This document shows, piece after piece, positions 39,612 through 49,014 of a DNA stretch of 64,000 nucleotides. Each line of letters starts with the position of its first letter. The stretch's first letter is position 1. The notes beneath the pieces were generated by a model. It did no database searches, was not told where the DNA came from, and saw only the letters and a list, made by a program, of their open reading frames with translations. Origin of the DNA: Bradyrhizobium sp. Tv2a-2 (lineage in GTDB: Bacteria; Pseudomonadota; Alphaproteobacteria; Rhizobiales; Xanthobacteraceae); contig NZ_AXAI01000011.1 of assembly GCF_000472425.1 (NCBI RefSeq), positions 62,001-126,000 of the forward strand. Reading direction: 5' to 3'. The position numbers and the translations under genes are program-made.

Positions 39612-42600
39612 TCATCCCAGCCGTCCCGCCGCATGCGCGAGCAGGGTGTAGACCAGGCCCGTCTCCGAGACGAGGTGGCCGCGCAGCGCCTGCGGGTTGC
39701 GGTCCTCACGGGCGACGTCGTCAAGCAGCCGCTCGAACTCGGCGATATAGCGGTCGACCGTCTGCTTGAAGGCGCGGTCGGCGCGGTACTTGCGGGCAAC
39801 CTCATCGAAGGCCTTCTGGCCGGCCGGTGTGTAGAGGCGCTTGGCGAAGGCCTTGTTCTCGCCGCGCTGGTAACGGTCCCACATCTCGCCGGCGAGGCTG
39901 CGGTCCATCAGGCGTCCGATGTCGAGCGACAGCGACTCCAGCGGGTTGCCGCCGCCGCCCTGGGCAGGCTGCTGTGGCGGCGCGGTGCGGCCGCGCGGCG
40001 TCTCCCGAGCCGGGCCGGCGGCGGCGCCGGCGTCGGCACGGTTCAACAGGTCGGAGAGCCAGCCGTCGCGGCCCTGGTCCGTGCTCGCCGGGCTGACCGG
40101 CGGGGCCTCGGTGCGGCGCGAGGAGGGCGTGCCGAGATCCGGCGGCGGCAGCGTCGAGGCACTGCCCACGTCGCGCATCCGCGTCTCGTTGCGACCGTTG
40201 ACGGCCGCGGCCATCACCGGCTCGTCCTGGCGCTGCTGCGCGATCGCGCGGCCCTGGCCGACGACATCGAGACCGCGGCCGTGCTGGGCGACGATGCGGT
40301 TCAGCTCCGCCAGCGCCTCGATCTGGTCCACGATCACCTTGCGCATCTGCGCGGTGCTTTCGGCGGCCTCCTGCGGCATTTCGAGCACGCCGCGGCGCAG
40401 CTCGTTGCGGGTGGTCTCGAGCTCGTGGTGCATCTCGGCCGCCATCTGCTTCATGCTGGAAACGAGATTGGCGAACTTGTCAGCGGATTGCTTGAACATC
40501 GTATCCGCCTCTTCCGTCGTCGTCCGGTAGATGTCGTGCATGGCCTCGATGGTCTGCCGTTGCTCTTCCTCCGACGCTGTGCGCACCGCGTCGAACTGCC
40601 GCGTAATGGCAGCCGAGCCTGCGCCCGCGGTCTCCGCGACGACCCGCGCGATGTCGCGCGCCCGCTCTTCGGCGGCGGCGAGCGATTCATCGAGCAGGTT
40701 GGTGAAGCGCGACAGCCGCTGGTCGAGGTCGGTGGTGCGCAGGTCGATGGTGGTGACGAGCGATTCCAGCGTTGCCTTACGTTCGGCGACGGACGTGGTC
40801 GTGTTGCGGTTGGCCTGCTCGACCACGGCTGCTGCCTCCATCAGCGCCCGGCCATGGGCATCGAACTGGCCGGACAGCTCGCCGAGATTGTGCAGCGCCT
40901 TCGTCGTCTTGTCGTTGAAGACGTTGAGCTGGTCCTCGAGCGTCTGCGTCGCCGCGCCGTTGCGCGAGGTGACATCGTTCATGGCCGAGACGAAGTCGGC
41001 CACGCGCGTCACCAGTGCGCGTTCCAGCGAGTTGAGGTTGTCGTGGGCACCGGTGAGCACCTCCTGCAGCAGGATGTTGCCCTCGCGCAGCCGTTCGAAC
41101 AGGGCCACCGTGTCGCTACGCAGGATCTTGCTGGTCTCCTGCATTTCGGTGACCGCCGCAACGGAGACCTGGCGCGACTGCTCGATCGCCGCCCGCGAGG
41201 CCTGCTCCAGGTCCTTCAGCGACTTGTTGATGGAGTTGGTCGCCATCTCGCCAGCCGCCGTGATGGTGCGCGCCACATCATTGCCGTTGCCCGTCATCGA
41301 TTGCGAGAAGCTCTGGCCGCGGGTCTCGATCGACTTCAACGCATCCGTGGTGGCGCGGTCGATATCGAGCGTCAGCTGGTTGGTCTTGCCCGCCAGCGCA
41401 TCGACCAGCACGCCGCGCTTGGCGTCGATCATCTGCGACAGGCGCTCGGCCTGTTGCTGGACGTAGCTCACGATCTCGTCGGTCTTGCCGGTCATCGCCG
41501 AGCCGAACGAGGAACTGGCGCCGAGCACGGAACGCTCGATGTCGGCGGCAGTCGACTTGATCCGAGCCGCAACTTCGTTGGAGACGCCGATCAGCGAGTT
41601 CTGGGCGCTGAACGTGCTGGTCTGGATGCTGTCGGTGCTGCTGGCGGTGGCGGCAACCAGCGAGCGCTCGATCTCCGATGAAATCGTTTTGATCTGGCTT
41701 GCCGCATCCGCCGAGGTCGCGGCGAGTGAGCCGTGCGCCTCGCGCGCGCTGTTGAGGATGGATGCCGCCGTATCGGCGCCGACCGCGGAGAGGGTGCGCT
41801 CCACGTCGGCGGCGAGCGACTTGACGTGATTGGCGGCTTCCGAAGAAGCCGTCACCAGCGTGGCCTGCGCCTCGCGCGCGCCGCCGGTGATGGTCTCGAC
41901 GGTCATGCTTCCCGCAGCGCTCAGCGTGCGGTGCACGTCGGCGGCCAGCGATTTCACATGGCTCGCCGCCTCCGACGAGGTCGCGATGAGTGAGGCCTGT
42001 GCGTCGCGGGCACCGACGGTGATGGTTTCGACGGCCGTGCTTCCCGCTGCGGTCAGTGCGCGCTGCACGTCGGCCGCGAGCGACTTCACATGGCTTGCCG
42101 CCTCCGACGAGGCCGCGATGAGTGTGGCCTGTGCGTCGCGAGCGCCGCCAGTGATGGTCTCGGCCGTCGTGGTTCCGGCGATGGACAGCGAGCGCTGCAC
42201 GTCGGCGGTCAGCGACTTGACGTGATTGGCGGATTCCGAGGAGGTCGCGACCAGCGTGGCCTGGGCTTCGCGGGCACCGGTGGTGATGGACTCGGCGGTG
42301 GTGGCGCCGGCCATGGTGAGCGCGCGCTGCATCTCGGCCGCCATCACCTTCATCTGGTTGGCGATTTCCGACGACGCGTTCATCAGCGTGCCATGCGCCT
42401 CGCGGGCGCCGGACGTGATCGATTCGGCCGTCGTGGTGCCGGCCAGCGACAGCGAACGCTGCACGTCGACGGCGAGCGACTTGACCTGGTTGGTCGAGTC
42501 TGCGGAAGCGTTGACCAGCGTGCTCTGGACTTCGCGCGCGCCGGCGAGAATGGAGGCGGCGGTCGCGGAACCCGCGGCCGACAGCGCCCGCTCCACGTCC

Positions 42601-45242
42601 ATCGAAAGGGTCTTGATCTGGTTGGCCGCATCGCTCGATGCCGTCACCAGCGTCGACTGTGCCTCGCGGGCGCTGTTGAGGATCGCACTGGCTGAACCGG
42701 TGCCGACTGCGGTCAGGGCGCGCTCGACCTCAGAGGAGGTCAGCTTGAGCTGCGCGCCCACGTCCGAGGATACGGTGAGCAGCGACTGCTGGGCGGTGCG
42801 GGCACCGGTCTGGATGGTTTCGCTGGTGTTGACGACGAGGTTGGTCAGCGAGCGTTCGGCGTCCTCGACATGCGACTTGATGCTGGTCGACAGCAGCTCC
42901 GCGCGCGCCATCAGGTCTTCGCTGGCCTGGCGGCCGCTGCTTTCGATGCGGCCGGCCACGGCTTCCACGCGCGAGCCGAGCAGGTCCTCGAACTGCGCGA
43001 CGCGCTGGTCTATATCGCTCGCGATACCGCCGACCCTGGTCTCGATGCTCTGGTGGATATCCTGGAAACGTGCGGTGACGGTGTCGGTGAGCGCTGCGCT
43101 ACGGCCGTTGATGGTCTCGGAGACGCCGACGATGCGGCGGTCGATGGCGTCCATCGCCTGCGCCGTACCCTCGGTGAGCGAGGAGGTGAGGTTGGTGAGG
43201 CGCGAATCGATGGAGTGAATGATCTGCGCCGCGCCGTCGGACATCGACGAGGAGAGCAGGCCGATGCGGCTGTCGATGGTCTCTGTGACCGACTTGGCGC
43301 GCGTATCGAACGATTGCTCGAGCATCTGGAGCCGGCCGTCGACGGATTCGTCGAACGACTTCACCCGGCCGTCCAGCGCGGTGTCGAGGTTGGTGATGCG
43401 GCCGTCCAGCGCACTGTGCAGGGTCGCGATCTTGTTCTCAAGCGAGCTGTCGAGGGTCGAGATCTTGCTGTCGAGCGAGATGTCGAGATTGGCGACGCGC
43501 TCCTGCATGCCGGTTTCGAACTGGGCCAGCCGCTGATCCATCGCGCCCGTGATGCTGTCGCCGCTTGCGGTGACGCGGCTGTCGAAATTCTCGACATAGT
43601 TCTTCAGCGAGGTGGAGATGTCCTGGGTGCGCTCGCCCATCCGCTCGACGATCTCGCCGCCGAAGGTTTTGACGGTGCGGTCGAACTCCGAGATGTGGCG
43701 GGTGATCAGCGCGCCGAGTGTGCCCGAATCGCGGGCGAACTTCTCGACCAGCTCCGAGCCCTGGTTGCGCACCAGCTCGTCGAAGGCGTTGATCTGGAGC
43801 GACAGCGTGTCGTGCGTGCTCTCGGTCTGGGTCACCACCTTGGTGACCAGCGCGTTGACGGTCGCATCCAGCGCTTCGCTCGCCTTGTCGCCGCTGGTCA
43901 GCACCTGGTTGGCGAGCCGGTTGCCGGCCTCGTCGATCTTGGTGACGAGATCGTTGCTGCGCAGCTCGAGCTCGAGCAGCAGGGAGTCGCCGGAGTTTTT
44001 CAGGGAATCGTGCACCTGCTCGGTGCGCTCCGAAATACCTTCCACGACGGCCGATGAACGCTGCTCGAACTCGGCCGTGATGCGGTCGATGCGCTCGTTG
44101 AGCATGTCGTGGACGCGGTCGGCGAGGTCGACGAACTCGTCGTGCACGTGGCCGGTCTTGAAGTTGAGGCTCGTGGTTAGCCGCTCGCTCGCATCGAGCA
44201 CGGCACGGGTGGTCTCCGCGCTTGCTTCCTCGAGACGGTCGAGCAGATCGCCGCCGCGCTCGCCGAGCGCGAGGATCATGTTGTCGCCGGCATTGCTGAG
44301 CGCAGCGGTGATATGGGCGCCGCGCTCTTCCAGCGCGCCGGTGATGCTCTTGGCGACCTCGTCGACGCGCGAGGCGATCGCGTCCGAGATCAGCGCGATG
44401 TCGTGGCGCAGATCGATCTGTACGCCGGAAATGGCGCTGCGCACCTGCTCGGCCTGGCCGACCAGGTTGTCGCGCTGATGGGCGATATCCTGCAGCAACG
44501 CCCGAATCCGCACCTCGTTGTCGGAATAGGCGCGCTCGATCGCGGCGACCTCGTTGGCGACGAGGGTTTCAAGCTCGCCGGCGCGCGCGACCGCGCGTTC
44601 GATGCCGTCTCCCATGGCGGCGACTTCGCGGCGGATTGCTTGGCCGACGGTAACCATGGAATCGCTTGCGGTGCCCTCGGGCTCCGAGAAGCGGATCGCG
44701 ACCTGCGCCATCGATTGCGCGATCATGCGCAATTCCTGGCCGCGCCAGGCGAGGTTTGCGAGGAAATAGATCAAAAGCACTGGCGCGAAGAACACGGCGG
44801 CAAGGCCGGCGAGCGCCACGACGCCGCTGACGCCCTGGCCCATCGCCGCGTGCAACGAGGGCAGGAAGGCAAAGGTCAGAAGTCCACAGCCAACCACCCA
44901 GACGCCGGCGAAGATGCTTGCGATGGTGTAGGCGCTGCGGGCCGGCCGGCCTCTCTGAATTGCCTGCAGAGCCTGACCAATGGCTTCGCGGTCGTCGTTG
45001 GCGGGACGACGCGTCTGCCTGATCTCGTCGATCGACTCGAAGGCCGGGCCGTCATTGTTCGGGCGCACCTCGAAGCTCGGCTCATTGAACGATGTCGTCG
45101 GGTTCACCGGAAGCGGCGGCACATCATCGCGCGCCGCGCTGCGGGGACTTTCGGAAGCGGGATCGTTGATATTCAAAGCTTCCTGAATGGCAGAAAGCGC
45201 GACTTCTGTAGGGTCTTTGACCTTCTTGGGGTTGTTCGCCAT
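39612..45242 (-). CDS. Giant membrane-anchored coiled-coil protein, growth pole ring (GPR/RgsE)-like
   Basis: This 1876-residue protein has a cytoplasmic-looking N-terminal tail, two membrane helices (about 104-127 and 139-164), an extremely long helical region and a C-terminal domain of about 110 residues (from NPLESLSLDIGRLMDRSLAG). Residues 584-1243 are 60 uninterrupted 11-residue units; the last 440 are ten 44-residue repeats. This apolipoprotein-like layout and size match GPR of Agrobacterium and RgsE of Sinorhizobium, which form a ring at the growing pole and organise unipolar growth. The match rests on architecture and recall, not on an alignment. It is monocistronic; CtrA-like boxes lie 174-189 bases upstream. 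A region before the C-terminal domain (about 1680-1770) is proline-rich and probably disordered. Confidence 0.8.
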   Translation of the reverse strand: MANNPKKVKDPTEVALSAIQEALNINDPASESPRSAARDDVPPLPVNPTTSFNEPSFEVRPNNDGPAFESIDEIRQTRRPANDDREAIGQALQAIQRGRPARSAYTIASIFAGVWVVGCGLLTFAFLPSLHAAMGQGVSGVVALAGLAAVFFAPVLLIYFLANLAWRGQELRMIAQSMAQVAIRFSEPEGTASDSMVTVGQAIRREVAAMGDGIERAVARAGELETLVANEVAAIERAYSDNEVRIRALLQDIAHQRDNLVGQAEQVRSAISGVQIDLRHDIALISDAIASRVDEVAKSITGALEERGAHITAALSNAGDNMILALGERGGDLLDRLEEASAETTRAVLDASERLTTSLNFKTGHVHDEFVDLADRVHDMLNERIDRITAEFEQRSSAVVEGISERTEQVHDSLKNSGDSLLLELELRSNDLVTKIDEAGNRLANQVLTSGDKASEALDATVNALVTKVVTQTESTHDTLSLQINAFDELVRNQGSELVEKFARDSGTLGALITRHISEFDRTVKTFGGEIVERMGERTQDISTSLKNYVENFDSRVTASGDSITGAMDQRLAQFETGMQERVANLDISLDSKISTLDSSLENKIATLHSALDGRITNLDTALDGRVKSFDESVDGRLQMLEQSFDTRAKSVTETIDSRIGLLSSSMSDGAAQIIHSIDSRLTNLTSSLTEGTAQAMDAIDRRIVGVSETINGRSAALTDTVTARFQDIHQSIETRVGGIASDIDQRVAQFEDLLGSRVEAVAGRIESSGRQASEDLMARAELLSTSIKSHVEDAERSLTNLVVNTSETIQTGARTAQQSLLTVSSDVGAQLKLTSSEVERALTAVGTGSASAILNSAREAQSTLVTASSDAANQIKTLSMDVERALSAAGSATAASILAGAREVQSTLVNASADSTNQVKSLAVDVQRSLSLAGTTTAESITSGAREAHGTLMNASSEIANQMKVMAAEMQRALTMAGATTAESITTGAREAQATLVATSSESANHVKSLTADVQRSLSIAGTTTAETITGGARDAQATLIAASSEAASHVKSLAADVQRALTAAGSTAVETITVGARDAQASLIATSSEAASHVKSLAADVHRTLSAAGSMTVETITGGAREAQATLVTASSEAANHVKSLAADVERTLSAVGADTAASILNSAREAHGSLAATSADAASQIKTISSEIERSLVAATASSTDSIQTSTFSAQNSLIGVSNEVAARIKSTAADIERSVLGASSSFGSAMTGKTDEIVSYVQQQAERLSQMIDAKRGVLVDALAGKTNQLTLDIDRATTDALKSIETRGQSFSQSMTGNGNDVARTITAAGEMATNSINKSLKDLEQASRAAIEQSRQVSVAAVTEMQETSKILRSDTVALFERLREGNILLQEVLTGAHDNLNSLERALVTRVADFVSAMNDVTSRNGAATQTLEDQLNVFNDKTTKALHNLGELSGQFDAHGRALMEAAAVVEQANRNTTTSVAERKATLESLVTTIDLRTTDLDQRLSRFTNLLDESLAAAEERARDIARVVAETAGAGSAAITRQFDAVRTASEEEQRQTIEAMHDIYRTTTEEADTMFKQSADKFANLVSSMKQMAAEMHHELETTRNELRRGVLEMPQEAAESTAQMRKVIVDQIEALAELNRIVAQHGRGLDVVGQGRAIAQQRQDEPVMAAAVNGRNETRMRDVGSASTLPPPDLGTPSSRRTEAPPVSPASTDQGRDGWLSDLLNRADAGAAAGPARETPRGRTAPPQQPAQGGGGNPLESLSLDIGRLMDRSLAGEMWDRYQRGENKAFAKRLYTPAGQKAFDEVARKYRADRAFKQTVDRYIAEFERLLDDVAREDRNPQALRGHLVSETGLVYTLLAHAAGRLG
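41514..42833 (-). repeat. Ten tandem 132-base (44-codon) repeats inside the GPR-like gene
   Basis: The gene carries ten in-phase units of 132 bases. The protein units follow a pattern such as TTTAESITTG-AREAQATLVA-TSSESANHVK-SLTADVQRSL-SIAG. The middle units (3-7) are the most alike. Each unit equals four 11-residue turns. Confidence 0.95.
42933..43493 (-). repeat. Seventeen 11-residue repeats inside the GPR-like gene
   Basis: Residues 584-770 divide exactly into 11-residue units such as STLDSSLENKI, ATLHSALDGRI, TNLDTALDGRV and KSFDESVDGRL. Three further units (771-803) connect them in the same phase to the 44-residue repeats. Confidence 0.9.
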
Positions 45243-45628
45243 GTTGAGTCTGAGCCCTCTTTGTACTCACGCAATCACCGAGCCTGCTGTGAGCGCCCCG
45301 CAGACTCGAGAGTCGGTATTATGCTTCGCGTGGCGTCAAAACGCGGCCAGCACCGGCTTGTCCACGACATTGCCAACATCCTATTGGTTGAACGGACCGA
45401 AAGGAATGGCTCCAATTAATACAATCTTAATCATCGTTAACAGCATTTCGCCGTAACGGCTTAGAAATCCACGAACTTCCAACAAGCCTTTTGTGAATTG
45501 GGCGACTCTTCGTCAAAATGAAGGCAGCACTGCGGCGAGTGCCGAAAGCCCCCGTTAAACACTCCCATGATTGGTTTGCCTCGAGCCTTGGTTCCCGGCC
45601 GCGCCTGGCAAGGCTGTAAGGTTTTGCC
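45243..45628. other. Divergent intergenic region between the GPR-like gene and the HPt gene
   Basis: About 386 bases without a gene. The central part near 45411-45460 is AT-rich and holds the CtrA-like boxes. I see no hairpin terminator. Promoters for both flanking genes must lie here. Confidence 0.6.
45416..45441. promoter_or_regulatory. CtrA-like binding sites
   Basis: TTAA-TACAATC-TTAA (45416-45430) matches the CtrA consensus TTAA-N7-TTAA exactly. The second half is followed by TCATCG-TTAAC, giving an overlapping TTAA-N6-TTAAC (45427-45441). CtrA controls cell-cycle and polar genes in alphaproteobacteria. Confidence 0.55.
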
Positions 45629-46003
45629 ATGCCATCACCGCCGCTCCTCGACCGGATTTCGTCAACGCCGCTCGTTCCCGGCGAGGCGCCGATCGACGTC
45701 GAGCATCTTGCGCGCATGACGCTTGGCGATGGTGCGCTCCGGCGCGAGGTCCTGGCGATGTTCCTCAGGCAGACCGGTGACCTGCTGGGCCGGCTCGCCG
45801 CGCACCCGCGCGAGGGCGCGGCCCTGGCGCACACATTGAAAGGCTCGGCGCGCGCGGTCGGCGCATTCGGCATCGCGGCCTGTGCAGAGTCCCTGGAACG
45901 TTCCATCCGCCAGGGTGTGGACCCGTCAACGGCATTGGCCGAGCTTGCGGCCGCGGTCGCCGAGGCCCACGCCTCGATTGAGGTCATTTTAGCCCAGCCC
46001 TGA
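45629..46003 (+). CDS. Stand-alone histidine phosphotransfer (HPt) domain protein
   Basis: This 124-residue protein has a short proline-rich start and one HPt four-helix domain. The phospho-accepting histidine is His68 in AHTLKGSARAVGAFG, the standard HPt motif. Free HPt proteins pass phosphate between receivers in a phosphorelay. No kinase or response regulator is adjacent. It is transcribed away from the GPR-like gene and shares with it the intergenic region that contains CtrA-like boxes. Confidence 0.9.
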   Translation: MPSPPLLDRISSTPLVPGEAPIDVEHLARMTLGDGALRREVLAMFLRQTGDLLGRLAAHPREGAALAHTLKGSARAVGAFGIAACAESLERSIRQGVDPSTALAELAAAVAEAHASIEVILAQP

Positions 46004-46080
46004 GCTAGCGCGGGGCGGAACGACCCGTTATAGGACAGCCCGGACCCTATCAATTCCGCATTCCGGCAGCACGAGCGATC

Positions 46081-46401
46081 ATGGCCAAAATCCACTTTGT
46101 CGACCATCACGGCGAAACCCGCACTGTTGAAATCGAGAACGGCGCAACCGTCATGGAAGCGGCCATCCGCAACGCCATTCCGGGCATCGAGGCCGAATGC
46201 GGCGGGGCCTGCGCCTGCGCCACCTGCCATGTCTATGTCGACGAATCCTGGCGCGAGAAGGTCGGTCCGCCCTCGCCGATGGAGGAGGACATGCTGGATT
46301 TTGGCTTCGACGTGCGGCCGAATTCGCGCCTGTCCTGCCAGATCAAGGTCACCGACGAGCTCGACGGTCTGACGGTCTCGACACCCGAGCGGCAGGCGTA
46401 A
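46081..46401 (+). CDS. 2Fe-2S ferredoxin (adrenodoxin type)
   Basis: This 106-residue ferredoxin has the cluster ligands Cys40, Cys46, Cys49 and Cys86 in the adrenodoxin/Fdx spacing (C-x5-C-x2-C-x36-C), plus an extra Cys44. The segments ATVMEAAIRNAIPGIEAECGG and RLSCQIKV are typical. Such ferredoxins serve P450 enzymes, iron-sulfur assembly or other oxygenases. No isc genes are adjacent; a ferredoxin-NADP reductase gene lies 5.3 kb downstream. Confidence 0.94.
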   Translation: MAKIHFVDHHGETRTVEIENGATVMEAAIRNAIPGIEAECGGACACATCHVYVDESWREKVGPPSPMEEDMLDFGFDVRPNSRLSCQIKVTDELDGLTVSTPERQA

Positions 46402-46523
46402 CCCCCGGAAACACCCGGACTTAAGCTTACCTCGCGAATCACTCACGCTGCCGGTCTCCCGGCGGGCGCCTGCGCTCCCCATATCGGGGGTAAGGGCATC
46501 CCTGCCTTGCGACGGAGGGTGTC

Positions 46524-47756
46524 ATGAGCGACCGCGACCTCGAGGCCCGTTTCGGCGCCGGCAATTACGCGCCGCTTCCCGTCACCATCGTGCGCGGCGA
46601 CGGCGTCCATTTGTGGGACGATCAGGGCCGGCGCTACATCGACATGATGGGCGCCTATTCTGCCGTCAGCTTCGGTCATTGCCATCCGCGCCTGATCGAG
46701 GCGCTCGCCGCGCAGGCACGACGGCTCGATACCATCTCCCGCGCTTACTTCAGTGATCGGCTCGGCCCGTTCCTGGCACGTGCCTGCGAGCTGACCGGCA
46801 TGGACGCTGCGCTGCCCATGAACAGCGGGGCGGAGGCGGTCGAGACCGCGCTCAAGGCCGCGCGCAAATGGGCCTACAAGGTCAAGGGCGTTGCCGCCGA
46901 CCGCGCGGAGATCATCGCCTGCGAGGGCAACTTCCATGGCCGCACCATCACCATCACCGGCTTCTCGTCGGTTGCGCAATACCGCGACGGCTTTGGGCCG
47001 TTCGCTCCAGGCTTCAGGCTCGTCCCCTTTGCCGATACCGCCGCGCTTGAGGCTGCGATCACGCCTGACACTGCGGCCTTCCTGGTCGAACCTGTGCAGG
47101 GCGAGGCCGGCATCATCGTCCCGCCGAAGGGCTATCTTGCCGAGGCGGCGCGGATCTGCCGTGAGCACAACGTGCTGCTGATCGCGGACGAAGTGCAGAG
47201 CGGCCTTGGCCGCACCGGAAAGCTGTTGGCCTGCGAGCATGAGGGCGTCATCCCGGACGGGCTGACGCTGGGCAAGGCGCTCGGCGGCGGGTTGCTGCCG
47301 GTCTCGATGTTCCTGGCGCGCCACGAGGTGATGGACGTGTTCAAGCCCGGCGATCACGGCAGCACCTTCGGTGGCAATCCGATCGCCGCAGCCGTCGGCC
47401 TTGCCGCGCTGGACACGCTGGTCGAGGAGAGGCTGAGCGAACGCGCGGCGCAGACTGGCACCCATCTGCTGCAGCGTCTGCGCGGCATCAACAATCCGCT
47501 CATTCGCGAGGTCCGGGGCATCGGCCTGTTCGCGGGTGTCGAGCTTGATCCGGCACGTGCAAACGCCGGCGCGGTGGTGCGTCGGCTGATCGATGTCGGC
47601 GTGCTCACCAAGGACACCCATCGCAACACCATTCGCTTCGCGCCGCCCTTGATCATCAGCGAAAGCGAGGTCGACTGGGCGATCGACCGTTTCGCCGAGG
47701 TGATTGATGCAACGATGTCGGCTTCGCCCGAGCCGATTACGGAATCGTCCAGCTAG
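46524..47756 (+). CDS. rocD: Ornithine-oxo-acid aminotransferase
   Basis: This 410-residue class III PLP aminotransferase has the RocD-specific opening FGAGNYAPLPVTIVRGDGVH and the block MMGAYSAVSFGHCHPRL; the PLP lysine is Lys251 in TLGKALGGGLLPVS, with ADEVQSGLGRTGK upstream of it. It converts ornithine and an oxo acid to glutamate semialdehyde and an amino acid in arginine catabolism. The start has a GACGGAGGGTG ribosome site. No arginase or ornithine cyclodeaminase gene is adjacent. Confidence 0.93.
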   Translation: MSDRDLEARFGAGNYAPLPVTIVRGDGVHLWDDQGRRYIDMMGAYSAVSFGHCHPRLIEALAAQARRLDTISRAYFSDRLGPFLARACELTGMDAALPMNSGAEAVETALKAARKWAYKVKGVAADRAEIIACEGNFHGRTITITGFSSVAQYRDGFGPFAPGFRLVPFADTAALEAAITPDTAAFLVEPVQGEAGIIVPPKGYLAEAARICREHNVLLIADEVQSGLGRTGKLLACEHEGVIPDGLTLGKALGGGLLPVSMFLARHEVMDVFKPGDHGSTFGGNPIAAAVGLAALDTLVEERLSERAAQTGTHLLQRLRGINNPLIREVRGIGLFAGVELDPARANAGAVVRRLIDVGVLTKDTHRNTIRFAPPLIISESEVDWAIDRFAEVIDATMSASPEPITESSS

Positions 47757-47782
47757 GTTTCCTGCTCGTTCGCCATCGGTAC

Positions 47783-48892
47783 TCATCGTCCCTCGTCCGG
47801 CAAGGCGAACACCGCGCAGGGCGAGGCGATGCCGCGCAAGGCATGCGCACCAAGCGGTATCAGGCCGGGATCGGCATGGGCGGCGACCACTCCCGAAATC
47901 AACACCGAGCGGTTCAACGGTTTGCACAAGCCTTCGAGCCGGCTGACAAGATTGACGGCAGGCCCGATTGCGGTGAAGTCCAGCCGATCGGCCGCGCCGA
48001 TATTGCCCCAGAAGATGTCGCCGGCATGCAGCGCCGCACCGAAGCCGAGCGGCTGCAGTCCCTGTTGTTGCCGGATCGTGTTGAGATGCGCCATGCCGGC
48101 GCGAGCCGCTTTCACCGCATGCAGCGCGGCACGGCAGGCATCGCCCGGGCTGTCGTCGGTCACCGGGAAGATCGCGAGCATCCCGTCGCCGATGAACTTC
48201 AATACCTCTCCGCCGAAGGCATGGGTCGCCCCGGCGATGCGGTCGAACCAGGCGTTGAGAGTTGCGACCACCGTCGCTGCAGATGCCGCTTCCGACAGCT
48301 CGGTGAAGCCGCGGAGATCGGCAAACAACAGCGCCGCCTGGATGGTCTCGCCGAAATCGCGGCGCAGCGGCCCTGACAGGACCCGCGCGGCGCTGCGCTT
48401 GCCGAGATACGCATTGAGCGCAGCGCTCATCATGGCGCGTGCCGACAGCGCTGCGAGCGGTGCGGCAGCAAAGCGCGCGGCCTGTGCGAGCTGATCGATC
48501 TCGGCCCGAGAGAATGGCCGCGCACCGATCCAGCCAAACGCGGCCGCGCTCAGGCCGCTTCCGAATGCGTGCTCGTGGACCTGTCCGTTGCCGATCTCCG
48601 CAAGCCAGCTATGGCCGGCCGGATCCAGCCCATTCGCCCGTGGTTCTGTCGACGGCAGAAGGCCAAAGCCGAGCGCCTCGATCACGTCGGCGGACGCTGC
48701 CCGCCAGAGCCAGGTGCGGCGGGCGACGATCGGATCCGGCACGTCGATCGTCAGCGCGCCGCCGGCGAGGGGCAGGCCGTCCCCGACGAGGCGCCTGGCG
48801 AGCTCGGCCAGGAATCGATCGTGACTGGCGGTTGCGCTGGCCTCGTCGACAAGCCAGGAGAGAGTCGCTGGCAGTTGCATGGCGGCAATCAT
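47783..48892 (-). CDS. Class III adenylate/guanylate cyclase
   Basis: This 369-residue protein has an N-terminal region of about 185 residues of unknown type and a C-terminal class III cyclase domain. Metal-binding residues sit in LLFADLRGFTELSE and FIGDGMLAIFP; NIGAADRLDFTAIGPAVNLVSRLE carries the usual substrate/transition-state region. It would make cAMP (or cGMP). No membrane helix is evident, so it is probably cytosolic. The start at 48892 is the first ATG; 48880 is an alternative. It converges on rocD. Confidence 0.9.
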   Translation of the reverse strand: MIAAMQLPATLSWLVDEASATASHDRFLAELARRLVGDGLPLAGGALTIDVPDPIVARRTWLWRAASADVIEALGFGLLPSTEPRANGLDPAGHSWLAEIGNGQVHEHAFGSGLSAAAFGWIGARPFSRAEIDQLAQAARFAAAPLAALSARAMMSAALNAYLGKRSAARVLSGPLRRDFGETIQAALLFADLRGFTELSEAASAATVVATLNAWFDRIAGATHAFGGEVLKFIGDGMLAIFPVTDDSPGDACRAALHAVKAARAGMAHLNTIRQQQGLQPLGFGAALHAGDIFWGNIGAADRLDFTAIGPAVNLVSRLEGLCKPLNRSVLISGVVAAHADPGLIPLGAHALRGIASPCAVFALPDEGR

Positions 48893-49014
48893 GGGTTCGC
48901 ACGGTTCCGTTGTCTATCTGCGCGCGTTTTGCACGTTAACGCGCGCGCCGCGATATGCTTTGATGGTCGACGGCCGGCTGCCAAGCACCGGCTTGCCAAT
49001 CGAGGAGAGCGGCG

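Noticed and set aside
41514..42833. Possible CRISPR or structural DNA repeat
   Set aside because: The 132-base period is in frame with the protein and explained by 44-residue coiled-coil repeats.
39537..44478. Several long plus-strand open frames opposite the GPR-like gene
   Set aside because: They are shadows of the highly repetitive, GC-rich coiled-coil gene; their products echo its periodicity and lack recognisable domains.
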